A stretch of DNA of 64,000 nt from NCBI GenBank assembly GCA_002189035.1, contig NEEC01000002.1, positions 186,001 through 250,000 on the forward strand, in the 5' to 3' direction. Under the pieces are notes generated by a model that made no database searches, had not been told where the DNA came from, and saw only the letters and a list, made by a program, of their open reading frames with translations. Position numbers and translations under genes: made by a program. The first letter of the stretch is position 1. Each line of letters begins with the position of its first letter. Of the stretch, positions 21,805 through 34,924 are shown piece by piece. The stretch is from Utricularia gibba (taxonomy: Eukaryota; Streptophyta; Magnoliopsida; Lamiales; Lentibulariaceae).

Positions 21805-24800
21805 ATGAAGGGGTTTAGGAAGATGGATTCCAGAATCATGATTTTGTTGTTATTTTTCTGGGATCAACACCTGGTTTCATTCGGGGCAACAAATAGTGAT
21901 GATCGTGAGTTTATACTCTTTCTTGGCTGATCTGTATAGTCCTGTTATTCCTGAAACTGTGTGAAAAGCAACTTTGTTCGAGATATATATTATATGCATA
22001 TCTGTTCGCTGAATCTTACCAAGAATTACTGCTTCATAAACATGTTAAATTGCAGTTTCTGCTTTACTTGCCATCAAGGGGAGCTGGAAAAACTTGCCGC
22101 CAAATTGGGTAGGTAATGATCCTTGTGGCAACAACTGGGAAGGTGTAGCTTGCACCAATGCGCGTGTGACCTCCTTGTGAGTACTCGTGTTCTTGTTCAC
22201 GTTTCATGTATCCCTCCTTGTTTGTGGCCTTACATGCATTGCAGGATGTTGGCAGGAATTGGTGTAGAAAGCAGTGGGATTGGTGATGTTACATCCTTAA
22301 CGGAATTGCAATATTTGTATGTTGTTGATGTCCTTTTGTTTTTCACACTGGTCACAGTTTTAGCTCTTATACACTCGTGCTTTCAGAAATATTTTCCAGA
22401 AAATGTTGTCCATTTCTGATCCCACCTTTGTCGGTTTTTACGCATAGGGATCTTTCAAATAACGTTGGCCTTAGTGGGCCTCTTCCACCGTCAATTGGAA
22501 ACTTGAGGAACCTTTCCATTTTGTAAGAAACCAAATATTTTGTGTATTGATGCCTCTGAATCCCATCCCAAACTCGATATGAAGCATACTTTTACTTTTG
22601 ATTTGCTTTCAGAATTCTGGTTGGTTGCAATCTCTCCGGTCCCATTCCATACTCCATAGGCTCCCTTTCCCAGCTTGTCTACTTGTAAGGAATCTTTACC
22701 TCCATCAGCTTCATATAAAAAGATGTTTCTCCACATCAGAATCATGATTTTGTCTTTTCTGCAGGTCCTTGAATTCAAATAACTTTATTGGCTCGATTCC
22801 TTCTTCAATCGGGAATCTATCAAGACTTTCATGGCTAGACTTGAGTATGAATAATCTTGGTGGCATCATCCCCATCTCTAATGATTCTGAACCTGGTTTG
22901 GATCAGCTACTTAATGCCAGACACTTGTATGACAGAACATTTCAGAAGCAAACATGCGGTTTGCTTTAGTCTGCTCTATCAAATGGAAACATTTTGCTAT
23001 TTAATTTTTATCTCGCAGCCATTTTTCTGGTAACCAGCTCTCTGGACAAGTCCCTGCGCAGTTGTTCAGCTCTAATATGAAGTTGATGCATGCGTAAGTC
23101 AATATTCAGGCAAAAAGCGCTTAGATTTGTTACTTGATTGCTCGTAAGCTTCCAATTCATCTTCCTTTTTATGTGTAGGATATTTGATAACAATCAGCTG
23201 ACAGGGCAATTACCTGTTTCTCTGGGATATGTACAGACGCTTGAAATCATGTTAGTAGGTTCTTGTTTTTTTTTCTTTTTTATGCTTAAGCTTCATTTAT
23301 AATGAACATTTTGTTCCTGGTGTAGACGTTTTGACTCGAACAATCTTGATGGCGTTATTCCAACAAACCTCAGCAATCTTACAAGTTTGAGTGAGCTGTA
23401 AGCAGAGCAAAGATATAATCTATTCGGTAATGAGTTCTTCAAGTGGTTTGATTTGGTATTATACTCCACAGATACCTCTCTAACAACAATTTCAGTGGGA
23501 GCATCCCCAACCTTACTGGCATGAATTCCCTGTTTTACGTGTAAGTTGGCATTTGCTCTTTCCCAGTAGTTCATTCTCATACAATCTTGCATGTTGGCGT
23601 CGCTGTAAATCATCCTTCGGCTAGTTTCTTGAGCATCATGACAAGAAAAGAAATGGTTGCAGGGACATGAGCAATAACAGTTTTGACGCATCTGAAGTCC
23701 CACCATGGTTCTATAGCCTACCGTCATTGACAACATTGTATCTTCTCTCTAGCAATCATAATTCTTCTGGCTCTTTGTATTTGTGAAAGTCAAGTTTTCA
23801 TGGTAATTGATTAATGCAACAGAAAAATGGAGAACACTGAGCTCAGAGGACCTATCCGTTCGAGTGTCTTCAGCCTTCCTCAACTTGAGACCCTGTAAGC
23901 TCACCGTTTGAAGTTCTTTATTCCTACTCTAATGTATCACCTCAGTTTTCAATAAGAAAGTTGATGATATGCGTTTACTGGATCAGCTTGCTGAGCAGAA
24001 ATAATTTGAATGGAACACTGGACATTGGGACTAGCTACTCTAGCAATCTGACTGTTGACCTACGGAACAATTCCATCTCTGTATTTATCCAAGCAGCAAA
24101 TAACAACATGCGTCTTACGTAGGCTAATCATCCTTTCTTCATTGTTAATTTCACTTCATATCTTAGAAATTTGTGTATCTGACAGGCTCACTGGCAACCC
24201 TGTCTGCAATGGAAATGGAGCAGCATCCAGTTTTTGTGGTGCTCAAGCGCCAAATAATAGTCTTGTTCCATCAAGTCGATGTGGTACAATGTCCTGCAAG
24301 GGAGACAAAGTGTTGAGTCCTAACTGCACATGTTCAAATCCATATGCTGGGAATATTTCCTTCTTTTCTACTTCCTTCACGGATTTAGGAAATTTAACAT
24401 ATTACAATATCCTTAATGGGCGTATAATGTCCACTCTTCTCTCCCAAGGGATTCCAGTGGACTCCATAATTCTCAGAAATCCAGTGATTGGCATCAATTC
24501 TTTCCTAAATATCTCGGTGCAAATCTTTCCCTCAGGGGAAGTTTCTTTCAACAGGACATCAGTTTCCAAAATAGGTTTCCTGTTGAATCGCCAACCTTTT
24601 CAGGTTGAATATTTTGGACCATTCTTCTTCATTGACGAGCAATACTGCTGTTTCCCAGGTAGTCTGTCAAGATGATAATGATCTAAGAAAGTGTGAAATG
24701 ACGAACATGACTTGTAACATGCCATTTTCATGGGTTTTGTATCGTAGGATCTGAGAAGCCATTCAGTGTTGGTGTTATCATTGGAGTGGCAGTTGCTGGT

Positions 24801-26494
24801 TTCATTATTCTCCTCCTTACTTTTGCTGCTGTAGCATATGCTCTTCATCAGAGGAAAACAGCACGAAGAGCTCTGGAGAAAAGCAATCCATTTGGTAAGT
24901 GTTGGATAGGAAAGGATTAGGCATATTGGAAGCTAAAACTAGAAAGTAGGAATATCTACTGTAAACATAAAAAGGTAACATGTTTCTTTCAATGAACTTT
25001 GAAATGAATGCAGCTGGTTGGAAGTTCGACAGTGAAAATGGTTCAGTTCCTCACCTTCACGGAGCAAAATGTTTTTCATTTGAAGATATGAGGAAATGCA
25101 CAGAAAACTTTTCCGAGTCAAATTGCATCGGTTCAGGAGGATATGGAAAGGTTGAGATGAAATCTCATTTACTGTGTTTGTTCTGGTTAGGCTAAGGGTG
25201 GACAACAAGAGAGAGAATGCAGTAGTGAAGTAGTTCAAAATCTGGCTCTGTTTCTTCTTCTTCTTTTTTTTTTCTTTACCATGAGTTGACTTGGTTGGAA
25301 CGATTTGTTTGTTAGCTTTCATGGGTGGAAAATGTTACCAATGCCTGTGCTTCTCCAAATTTATTTCATGCATTCTTCTTGGAACAGGTTTACAAGGGAA
25401 CTACTACTTCTGAGCAAGTCGTTGCAATAAAGCGAGCAGAGAAGAGTTCAATGCAGGGGGTTCATGAATTCAAAACAGAGATTGAACTTTTGTCTAGAAT
25501 TCATCATAAGAATGTGGTAAGCCTGGTCGGCTTCTGTTATGATCAAGGGGAGCAAATGCTGGTTTACGAGTACATTTCTAATGGTACACTTAAAGACTGT
25601 CTCTCTGGTAATCAAAAGACTGTATTCCAAGAACTCAGTATCATTTTTCACTGCTATTAGTGGTGATGCATCTTCAATGCTCTCTCCAGGGAAATCAGGG
25701 AATCATTTGGATTGGACTACGAGAATGAGAGTCGCCCTAGGTGCAGCTAGAGGTCTGTCGTACCTACATGAACTTGCAAATCCCCCCATCATTCACAGGG
25801 ACGTGAAATCGACAAATATCTTGCTTGACAATAACCTGATTGCCAAAGTTGCTGACTTTGGCCTATCAAAGCTTGTGGGTGACACTGGTAAAGGCTACAT
25901 CACAACACAAGTCAAAGGGACCCTGGTAAGCAATGCGAGAGCTACAAAAACATGCTCAGTATCCTATCTGATTGTGTTCAAGATATATAGGTCGGTGGAT
26001 GGTGCATCTGAGTTTGATTTACTCCTCCCTCTGCCATTGTAGGGATACATGGACCCTGAATACTTCATGACCCAGCAGCTGACCGAGAAAAGCGATGTCT
26101 ACAGCTTCGGGATCGTCCTACTGGAGTTGGTCACTGCCAGAGCACCGATCCAACATGGAACACATATCGTGAAATGGGTCCAAGATGCAGTGGCACAGTC
26201 GAGCGAATCCCGAATCATTGATCCCCAGCTGGGGTCTTCGGGAATCTGGCAGGCCTCCGTGAACTCATCGACCTGGCCATGGCTTGCGTCAGAGAGACAT
26301 CCTCTGAGCGGCCAGCGATGAGGGATGTGGTGAGAACAATCGAAAACATCATGGAGATGACGGATTCCGGTGAGGCGATGAATCCCGTCCACTCGTCCTC
26401 CAGCCTTGGAGAAACTACAGGCTCCAGTCCTCTTTTTTCTAGTCTCGGTGACGGGTTGAACGTCAGCTATGGTTCTTTCCATTTCACCTCATAG
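21805..26494 (+). CDS. LRR receptor-like kinase, LRR-VIII-1 / HPCA1 type (one-base frame break in last exon)
   Basis: Nineteen exons keep phase: 21805-21904, 22056-22176, 22245-22316, 22448-22522, 22613-22684, 22765-22926, 23019-23093, 23179-23250, 23326-23397, 23472-23540, 23663-23737, 23823-23894, 23987-24118, 24186-24658, 24748-24894, 25014-25150, 25388-25607, 25690-25925, 26043-26494. A signal peptide and cap [14 protein letters not shown] precede LRRs, mostly one per 72/75-nt exon. Next are a juxtamembrane Cys cluster (C422, C427, C437, C439), a membrane segment near 556-580 and a kinase: GSGGYGKV loop, HRDVKSTN near 751, DFG near 771. HPCA1 senses extracellular hydrogen peroxide. The last exon needs one more G at GGG 26240-26242, between DPQLGSS and [13 protein letters not shown]; length is then 944 residues. 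Without it the C-lobe end is lost. An alternative start is the Met at 21823. Confidence 0.93.
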
Positions 26495-26912
26495 GCAATG
26501 ATGCAACCCTCCCTTGTAGTAGAGTACCTCTGATTGTAATCAACCCTGAAATTGTTTCGAAAGAAAACATGAATAAAATTTTAAAAAATAAAACAATTCT
26601 CTCCAACAGGCTGATTTTTTAAAAAATACAAGGTAATAAAATAGAGAAATTATTGTAAAATGAAAAGGTCAAATATATTTGAAACAATTTTTATTTTTAG
26701 AAAACCGTATTTTTAATTTAAATAAATATACTTGACGATAAAGATATTCTGGGTCGCGCCACTGTGGGTTTGTAAGCCGCGGCCCAGGTTTTCTTTTCGA
26801 TGGCCCATTCTGCCCAATCATCTATGCAAAATCCGTTAATCTGAAAGACGAAGAGGATCGATCTGCTGTCTGAGTTTAAGGATCGGAGGAAGAAGAGAAG
26901 CCTTCAGCGTCA
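26495..26912. promoter_or_regulatory. Upstream region of NDUFB3 with site-II elements
   Basis: After the receptor-kinase 3' UTR and an A/T-rich tract (26570-26730), GGCCCA occurs at 26781-26786 and 26802-26807, the reverse form of TGGGCC site II. Such pairs are common upstream of nuclear genes for mitochondrial respiratory proteins, which fits the downstream gene. Confidence 0.55.
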
Positions 26913-27131
26913 ATGGCGAAGCAGCTGGGGTCTACCGGGGAGTTCTTCAGGCGGCGAGACGAGTGGAGGAAGCACCCAATGCTTACCAAGCAGTGGCGCC
27001 ACGCCTTCCCGGGACTCGGCATCGGACTTGCTGCGTTCGGCGTTTACCTTATCGGTGAAGTCGCGTACAACAAGATCTACGCCCCCAAGGATCATTCTCA
27101 CTCCCATTCCCCAGCGCCTTCTTCTCACTGA
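26913..27131 (+). CDS. NDUFB3: Mitochondrial complex I subunit NDUFB3 (B12)
   Basis: A single-exon ORF of 72 residues, full family length. NDUFB3 is a single-pass accessory subunit in the membrane arm of NADH:ubiquinone oxidoreductase. The N-terminal block GEFFRRRDEWRKHPML is diagnostic of plant NDUFB3. A membrane helix (PGLGIGLAAFGVYLIGEVAY) follows, then a His/Ser-rich tail (DHSHSHSPAPSSH). The start is the first ATG and gives the conserved N-terminus MAKQLGSTGEFF. Confidence 0.95.
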   Translation: MAKQLGSTGEFFRRRDEWRKHPMLTKQWRHAFPGLGIGLAAFGVYLIGEVAYNKIYAPKDHSHSHSPAPSSH

Positions 27132-28771
27132 ACCCTTCCAGTGATTATCGTCGTCTGAACTAGGTGCGGGCTCACAATCCGGGTTTCCCCTCTTAGTTCG
27201 TGTAATACGTTCGTTTCAATTCCATGGTTTTTCTCATTTTTATTATAGATGATATATTGGATCGTGCTTTTCAATTGAGATCAGCTTTGCTTGTTGGCCC
27301 CCGATTAGGGTTATTACGCGATTATGGCCGATTTAGGGATTTGATCTCATTTCGATTAATTAGTGAAACTCTAGTCGTGTTTAATGCATTCTGAAGGAAT
27401 TTGTGTTTCCAATTATGTGAGCTTTACCGTGAATAAATAGCACTTCCTCGTTGGAAGGGATAGCTTGGTTTCATCTACAACAAACTTGGACTGGATGATG
27501 CACTCATCATAGTTACAAGGATTCATTTTTCCCGCTTTCATTCGTTTGATCGTGAACTGACATCCTTTTTCCAATGATATTCTCCGGTCATCACAAATAT
27601 GGGCTTTCTAAGTCCTTGTTTCCTGTGCCATTTATTCAATGAATGATACTGCTGTTCCTAGATCGACAGCATGGAAGGCGAATATTTATTTTTGAAAGAT
27701 GACTCTTTTGGTCTGTTGAATGGTAACTGGTTGCAAGCTCATTATATGATGTCTTTGACTTTACTTCGATTCTCAGAATTTTGATAGGTGCAAGCTGATA
27801 TCCTGATGCATTCCCTTTTCCTTCTTTCATGTAACATCACTGTGTATTTTAGAAAAAATATTTTGACTCTCCATGGAAAGATCTCAGGTTTCATATCTAT
27901 GAAATACATGTTACTTGTCTAAGTAGAAATTTGTTGGGCATGAATCAGTAAAATACCAGTAGAAAGGTTGCCACAGATCAAGCTGAAAATTCTTGTACCT
28001 TGCCAATTTGTGCTTTACTGTGTTTTGACCTGAATTCAGATGCTGCATTGATGCCTCTCTCACATGGTGTGTATTTTCTGCTAATCTCATAGATTCTCTG
28101 TGGTCGTGGAGAGGGAGAAACTGTTTACATTTTAGTTCTAGAGACTGAATACCTTCGAGCCGCACACTGACTTATGCATTGTCTTGTATTCATTTCCAGT
28201 AATGCCGCAGTTCTCCTTTGAGGGCTATGGAGATGGTGCAATGATCAAGCCTTGGTGTGTCGAGGTTCTGCTGAATAATTCACCCTTTGTACTTGTGTGG
28301 TGACATCACAATCTAGTCACCGGTTTTCACGCACTTCTTCGTGTATACAATTTCAGTATGCTTCAAAGTCTTCAGGGTGTGAAGTTAACTTTGTGCACGT
28401 GCACATTAAACATGGAACTGAAAATTAAAATGGAACCAAGAAAACGGAATTGGGGAATTTTGACGATGCATTTTGCTGTTTTATGTTTATTTTAACTGTT
28501 CGCACGTGTTATTTTTTATAAAAGAAAATAGAAATTATTAATGGAAAATAAATGATGTTTCCATAGAAGTTTTTTGAACCACCCGAATCCGGTTGACCCG
28601 GTGAGGGTTCGGTTCCTGGTCGTGGTCCGAGTCCGACCGAGATTGAAAACACTGGCTTCAACTTGAAGGGTAAACACAAGCATATTGGGGCCTTGGGGGT
28701 CGTCTGGTCGATTTTTGGAATTGCTCCTCGACTGTCACTCGCCAACTACGAAGCGCTTGAGGTCTGCGGAA
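27132..28771. other. NDUFB3 3' region and SART3 upstream region
   Basis: A 1.6-kb stretch with no supported gene. The early part may be NDUFB3 3' UTR, possibly spliced. Small ORFs at 27636-27830, 27911-28165 and 28509-28745 (all reverse) have no recognisable domains. Confidence 0.5.
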
Positions 28772-31700
28772 ATGGGGGAACCTGAGGCTCTGGGAACTGC
28801 TATTGAGCCCGAAGAAGAAGATGCGCACGGCACAAACGCAGATGAAAAAATGGAGGAAGTTCAGACCTCTGGTTCCGTAACGGAATCCAACTCCGCCACG
28901 GATTCTGATTCTGATTCTGATGATGAAAATGAAACCAAGGACCAGATTAAAGCGCTAGAAGCGGAGCTCCATAATAATTCCCTCAACTATGAAACCCATG
29001 TTCAAGTTAGTGAATTTTACGTTTTCTTTTTTCATGGATTTTGTATCCATTCCTTTAGAATCCGTTAATCTTTTTATATGATGTTTAATTATAGAGTTGT
29101 TCATCTGCTGAAACCAAATGACGAATTGGTTCAGTTTTTTTTTTTTTTTTTTTTCTTTCGGGATTTAGTAGTAAGTTCCAGTGATACTGGTTGTGAGGGT
29201 CAGAGTTGAAAAGAAACTCCTGGTGTTCCATTTTTTCTACGTTCCATCCATGAACTTTTAAGGTGTGTGGAAAAATTATTACGTGAAGGGAAGTTATCTT
29301 GAGACCATTAAAGTTCTCTACCCTACGGTTATGTTGTAGACTTCTCGTAGAACCACTTCTGAATTGTCATGATTTTTGCTGTTCAAATATTGCCTTTGTA
29401 TTACTTCCTGGCTTTAGACTTGTTTTTATTTTGAATTTGAAGTATATCAAAGCTCTGCGGAAGCATGGTGACATTGAGAAGCTGAGAATAGAAAGGGAAT
29501 CAATGAGTTCACTGTTTCCACTGAGTCCTGAAATGTGGCAGGAATGGGCCAAAGATGAGGTTACCATTAGAACTGGGTACACTCCTTTCTGAGTCGTTGG
29601 TGTATTTATTTGTGTTTTGTATTTGAAATTTGTATCTGCAGCAAGCATTACACTTGTCAGTTGGTGTCGTGCTTTTTTCTAGAAATTGTGTAATCTATTA
29701 GGAGCATGATCACTATCAACATATGTTTATGTTATGTTTCGGCTACCATGGTGGAGACCCATGCAACATGTGTTTTACGGCTCATATGCTTTGCAGCAGT
29801 GAAGAAATCACAGAAGTTGAAAGCATATATGAGAGAGGGGTTACTGATTACCTGGTTGGTCCTCTAATCAATTCGATGACTAAATAAAGTTCTTTATACT
29901 TTGTTTTCTTTATCATGAATGGCTTCTGGGCTTACACGTTTTTGAGTGCAGTCAGTGTCCCTGTGGTGTGACTATTTAAATTTCGTCCAAGAATACGATC
30001 CATGTGTACGTGAATGCTCCGCTGCTGGTATTTCAAAGGCAAGGAATCTCTTTGAGCGCGCTCTTACTGCTGCAGGGCTACATGTTACTGAAGGCCACAA
30101 AGTATGGGAAATGTACAGGGAATTTGAACAAGCAATCTTTCTGACCATTCCAGAAATCGATCACCAGGTGAGGACTGCAGGTTTCTCATTAACCAGTCTG
30201 TGTTACACCTGGGTATTATGAATGTGCTGAGATGGTTTCTCGATGCATGCAGAAGGGTATTTTGAATTTCTTACATGTTAGGCTACACTTTCAATTCAAT
30301 GAGACTGAATGCCAGCATATTTTTTTCAGGCAAAAGAAAAGCAAATACAGCGCATTCGCAATTTATTCCACCGTCAGTTTTCTGTCCCAATTGCTGAATT
30401 AGAATCTAGTCTTCTTGCCTACAAAGCATGGGAAACCAATATTGAAGGTTCTGCTGATTCCAGTGGTAGAGATTTGGGCGCGGTCTCCGCGCATGTTATG
30501 TCTGGATACCAAAAAGCACTGAATATGTATAATGCCCGTGCCCATTTTGAAGAACTAATCTCAAGGGAGGATCCTGACTCTGAAAAATTTTTAAGTTTCA
30601 TGGTAATACAAAGCATCATTTTTTTTTTTTTTTCTCATCTATGGGAAACTCCATTATAAAGGAAGAAACCCGATAGTTAAATAGTTAAAAGAAACATGAA
30701 GATCATGAAAACTTCAGAGAATATTAATTGGTCAGCAGGGCTGAAATCAGTTCGTGAAAGTGTAGTGTCTAGTGCTTATATAAACATGAAGGATTTTTTG
30801 TAATGTGGGGAAATTCGAACTCGTGTCTGTGCAGACATACTTGAAGTTTGAGCATTCATTTGGAGATCCTGCACGAATACAGATTTTGTATGAACGTGCA
30901 ATATCCAAGTTTCCTGTATCTGCTGATCTTTGGGTTGAGTACACACAGTACCTGGATAAGACGTTCAAGGTTTTCTTTACTTCTTGTTTGTACTTTGGGT
31001 TTTTATCACAGTCAGATACTCAAATTATGATGCCCTTCTCTAGATTGCCAGAATTGTGAGGGAGACTTATCACAGAGCGACAAGGAACTGTCCCTGGTTG
31101 GGAGATTTGTGGGTTCGCTATCTACTTTCACTTGAGCGGAGTCGGTGTTCTGAGGAAGAAATTTCAACTGTATGTTGCTTGAAGACTTTGGTCTTATATA
31201 ATCTTTGAATTTCTCTTGGCCCTCACATGTTTTCATTAGTGCAGGTATTTGAGAGAGCGTTGCAATGCACTTTCTCAACCTATGAGGAGGTACGTTGCTG
31301 AATTTACTGTTTACGTCACTTATCAATAGTATTTTAACCAAAGTTATGTTCATGATCTAATGTACTTTAAAAGTATGCTGTTTGTTGTGGTACCTAATAG
31401 ATTAAGACACATTAACTTAAGAAGTCACCGTCAGGTCGCTTGATCCTTTTACTCATGCTAAGTTGGCTGGCTTTTCATCGTAATGCTTTCTAGTAGTAAA
31501 AATAGTTTTCATGGCACGAGAAGCATATTCATCACCATTATCAGTTGTTTCTGAAGGAAAAAATGTTTTTTTAATAAGAGAATCTGCGACACACTAATGA
31601 TAATTTTCTATTGTGTTTTTTTGAAGAAAACAATTGAACTTATTCTTGTTTTTTTTTCATTTTCAGTATCTAAACGTATTTCTGACCAGAATAGATGGGC

Positions 31701-34252
31701 TGAGACGGAGAATGTCTTCATCTGTGCAAGTAGAGGACGGCTTTAGTTATTCTTCCATCAGGGATGTATTTCAGGTACACCCTGCATTTTCTATACAATT
31801 CCATTCTTCAGCAAGGTGTTGTACCCTGTTTTTTTGTAGTAACTTTCTGAAGTCACTGTCATGATAGTATGACCATCAGCATTATTCCTCCAACGTTGGG
31901 GATACAATTTTCAGGCTGACCTCTTACCATATCTTTATTCTGTTAAAAAAACCACTGAGATCATGAAATATAATAGGCCTTTTTTTTTTTTTTACTTCGC
32001 TGCTTAGAATCATTCACCTGTTTGTGCTGGGTGCAGATATTTTTTAGATCCCGATAATTTCTATGAGCTAGATATTGTTATTGGAAATCTTCATGATTCG
32101 TGCTACTTGACCTTTTATTATGATGACCTGTATAAGAAACATGTTTGATGGGTTTCAGCGTGCATCAGATTACTTGGCACCAAATCTCAATGATGCAGAG
32201 AGTTTTCTTCGCTTACATGGTTACTGGTCACGTTTGGAGATAAAATTGGGAAGAGATTTGATAGCAGCTCGTGGTGTCTGGGAGAGCCTGCTTAAGATTA
32301 GGTTGCCACTCATCTTTACCTTGTACTTTTGTCGAATGAGTTATTGATTTTTTTATATAAAGGAGAAATTATGACTAATGATAGTTTATTTTTTAGTGGT
32401 ACCATTCTGGAAGTTTGGCAAGGGTACATTTCAATGGAGATTGAATCAGGTCATATAAATGAAGCGAGATCTCTCTACAAGAGATGCTACACTAGGAAAT
32501 TCATTGGCACAGGCTCTGAGGTACTGTTGAGGAATTCCAAGTATTTCTGAATTTATTTCTTTCTGCCGTTTGGTTATTTCGTGTTTAATTATAGGGATCA
32601 TATGATACTTTTATATTCTAATTACTCAAATCATTCAGGACATCTGCCATTCATGGGTGAGATTCGAGAGGGAGTATGGCTCGCTTGATGATTTTGATGT
32701 TGCTGTTCAAAAGGTCAGTTCCAATAGTGGAGTACACAATGCATGACCTTTCATATTAAGTTTCTCATTCAGTTTAGCAACCATTGAAATAACTTCACAC
32801 TGGACAATCTCATTTTATTAAATCTTCTGGTACTCATATTGGTTGAAAATTAGTTTTCATGCAAAGTTTAAAGTGTATTTCAGTTTGACAGCTTGAATTT
32901 CGGCTGTCCCATAGCATTTTGTTTTCGTTTTGGCTTGGTCTTAGTATCCCCCATGGCCCGCTTTTGTAGGTGACCCCTCGTTTGCAGGAGCTGCAGCTAT
33001 TGAGGTTGCAGCAGGAGAGCAAGAATATTTCTGCCGCCTCAAATGAAAGAAGTAACTCCTCTAAAGTTAATGTTCCTGAAAAGAGAAAACCAGCCCCAGA
33101 TTCCCTTGGTACAGATCCTGCAAGTAAACGCAGGAAGACTACACCTGAAAAATTGAAGGAAATAAAAGAAAATGATCGACAAGGAGCACAGTCAGCTGAA
33201 GCTAGGAACGCTTCTGAGTTAGATGTCAATAAAATAGAGGCTAGTAGCACTCATGAAGTGAAGGAGAACTCCCCGAAAAAGTTTGTAAGATTCAACGATG
33301 ATTGCACAGCTTTCGTTTCTAATCTTAATTTCAAGGTATGTTCTTTTTTCCCTCAATGTTTTGTCTGGTTTTGGTTCCTATATCCTGCATAGTGTCGCCT
33401 AGTTTATATATGAAGTTCAATTTATGCAGACGAGTGATGATGATCTTTATAGTTTCTTTGCTGATGTTGGTGGTGTTGTGGCTGTCAGAATCCTGAAGGA
33501 CAAATTCACCAGAAAATCTCGGGTAAGATGCGACATATGGCTGATAATTGCGCATAACATCTCCTGATGGTTTCACTCATCTGGCTTGTAGAATGCAGCT
33601 TAATTGTAATGCTCTAGCTTGCGTTGTAGTACTACTACTCATAAAAGTTATAACCTTTGGAATCCTCATGCACATGAATGTCTCTTAGGTTAAACAAGTT
33701 CAGGACCATTATATTTCCTCTTGCCCCTGAACTGTTTCAAGCATTGTGTGATCTATCGATGCTGTTCTTTTAATATTGAGCTTTTTTCTGTTAAGGGGCT
33801 GGCGTATGTCGATTTCTCAGACAATGAGCACCTCGCTGCCGCGCTGGAGAAGAACAAGCAAAGTTTGCTGGGCAAGAGATTAAGTGTACTGAAGTCCGAC
33901 CCGCAACAAGGTAGCAAGAAGAAAGCTGGTGATCGTGGAGGTAGACCTGAATGAGTTTATTTCACACTCCCTTTTAGAAGCATCGAGTGACTGACCCCAA
34001 GTAAAAAATGCAGGAAAAATGGATACAAAGGTGGCTCAGAAGGGCAGAAGAGAACCCCTTACAGAAACTCAGCCAAGTTCTGACGTCCAGCTGAAGGGGA
34101 AAACCACCTTTGCCGTCCCCAGAAGTGTGAAACCACTCGGTTGGAGCAGCCCTGCTACGAGTTCGAATCCTGCGCAGGAAGCACAGGAAGAGGGAGCAAA
34201 ATCAAATGAAGAATTCAGAAATATGTTCTTGAAAAAGACCAGCCCCTCTTAA
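28772..34252 (+). CDS. EMB140: SART3/PRP24-like U6 snRNP recycling factor (EMB140 type)
   Basis: SART3/Prp24 proteins re-anneal U4 and U6 snRNAs for spliceosome recycling in the nucleus. Sixteen exons join in frame: 28772-29005, 29443-29576, 29797-29854, 29952-30167, 30330-30602, 30835-30969, 31044-31169, 31245-31289, 31667-31774, 32159-32301, 32397-32520, 32639-32713, 32970-33335, 33430-33522, 33796-33940, 34014-34252, giving 837 residues. An acidic N-terminus precedes a long HAT-repeat array (about 60-560; LWCDYLNFVQEYDP, ADLWVEYTQYL). Then come a basic nuclear signal (ASKRRKTTPEKLK), one clear RRM (TAFVSNLNF RNP2-like, GLAYVDFSD RNP1-like) and the C-terminal SNEEFRNMFLKK motif, which in this family contacts LSm proteins. 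The frame is intact throughout, unlike several neighbours. Confidence 0.94.
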
Positions 34253-34899
34253 CTAACCCAAGTTCAGGTTTCAGTTCGTTGTTGGGCTCATCCCTGACAC
34301 TACTTATCTACTGAAGACAAGATTTTGAGCAGGATTTCGCGAGCAGTTGTCAAGGCTTTTTTTACTTTTATTTTAATTTCCTCTCTCCCATAAACACTAC
34401 ACATGAGAATCTCTTAAAATTACCAAAAAGCAACTGGAGTGTGGCCATGCACCATTTATCTTTACAAATTCAAGATATAGGGATGGGCTGTTGGAAGCCC
34501 AAATGCTGTCTGCCATCGCATCGTCTCCGACTGGATGAAGTGGTGGAGTTCTCAGGTTCAATTCACAGAAGGGTGCAAAGATGCAGTGATATTATTAAAG
34601 CGGGACAGACGACTGTTGGATTCAAAATGATAAAGAAGAAGAATATTCACGAGACTGAAAACCAAAGGAAAGCAGTAGAATGATTCAAAGCGGACTTGAC
34701 TTTCCCACTCTTATCTACAGGAAAAAAGCACCCGCCCAAAGCAGACTGGAGGATTGATGGGTTTGGTTGTATTTGTGTAACAACCAAAAGCAGAGATATT
34801 CTTTTCATGTTACGTGTGCCTTCGCTCCCACTCCAGGCCCTTTACAGGCTTACACACATACCATCGCATCCTATTCTTCCCTCCTTTGAACAAGGCTTC

Positions 34900-34924
34900 G
34901 CACCGGCACCGGCACCGGCACCGG
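34900..34924. repeat. GCACCG hexanucleotide microsatellite, about four units
   Basis: The unit GCACCG is repeated about four times without interruption in non-coding DNA about 650 bases past SART3. Confidence 0.85.

Noticed and set aside
34155-34170. GTTCGAATCC, like a tRNA B box
   Set aside because: It lies in SART3 coding sequence and no A box or cloverleaf surrounds it.
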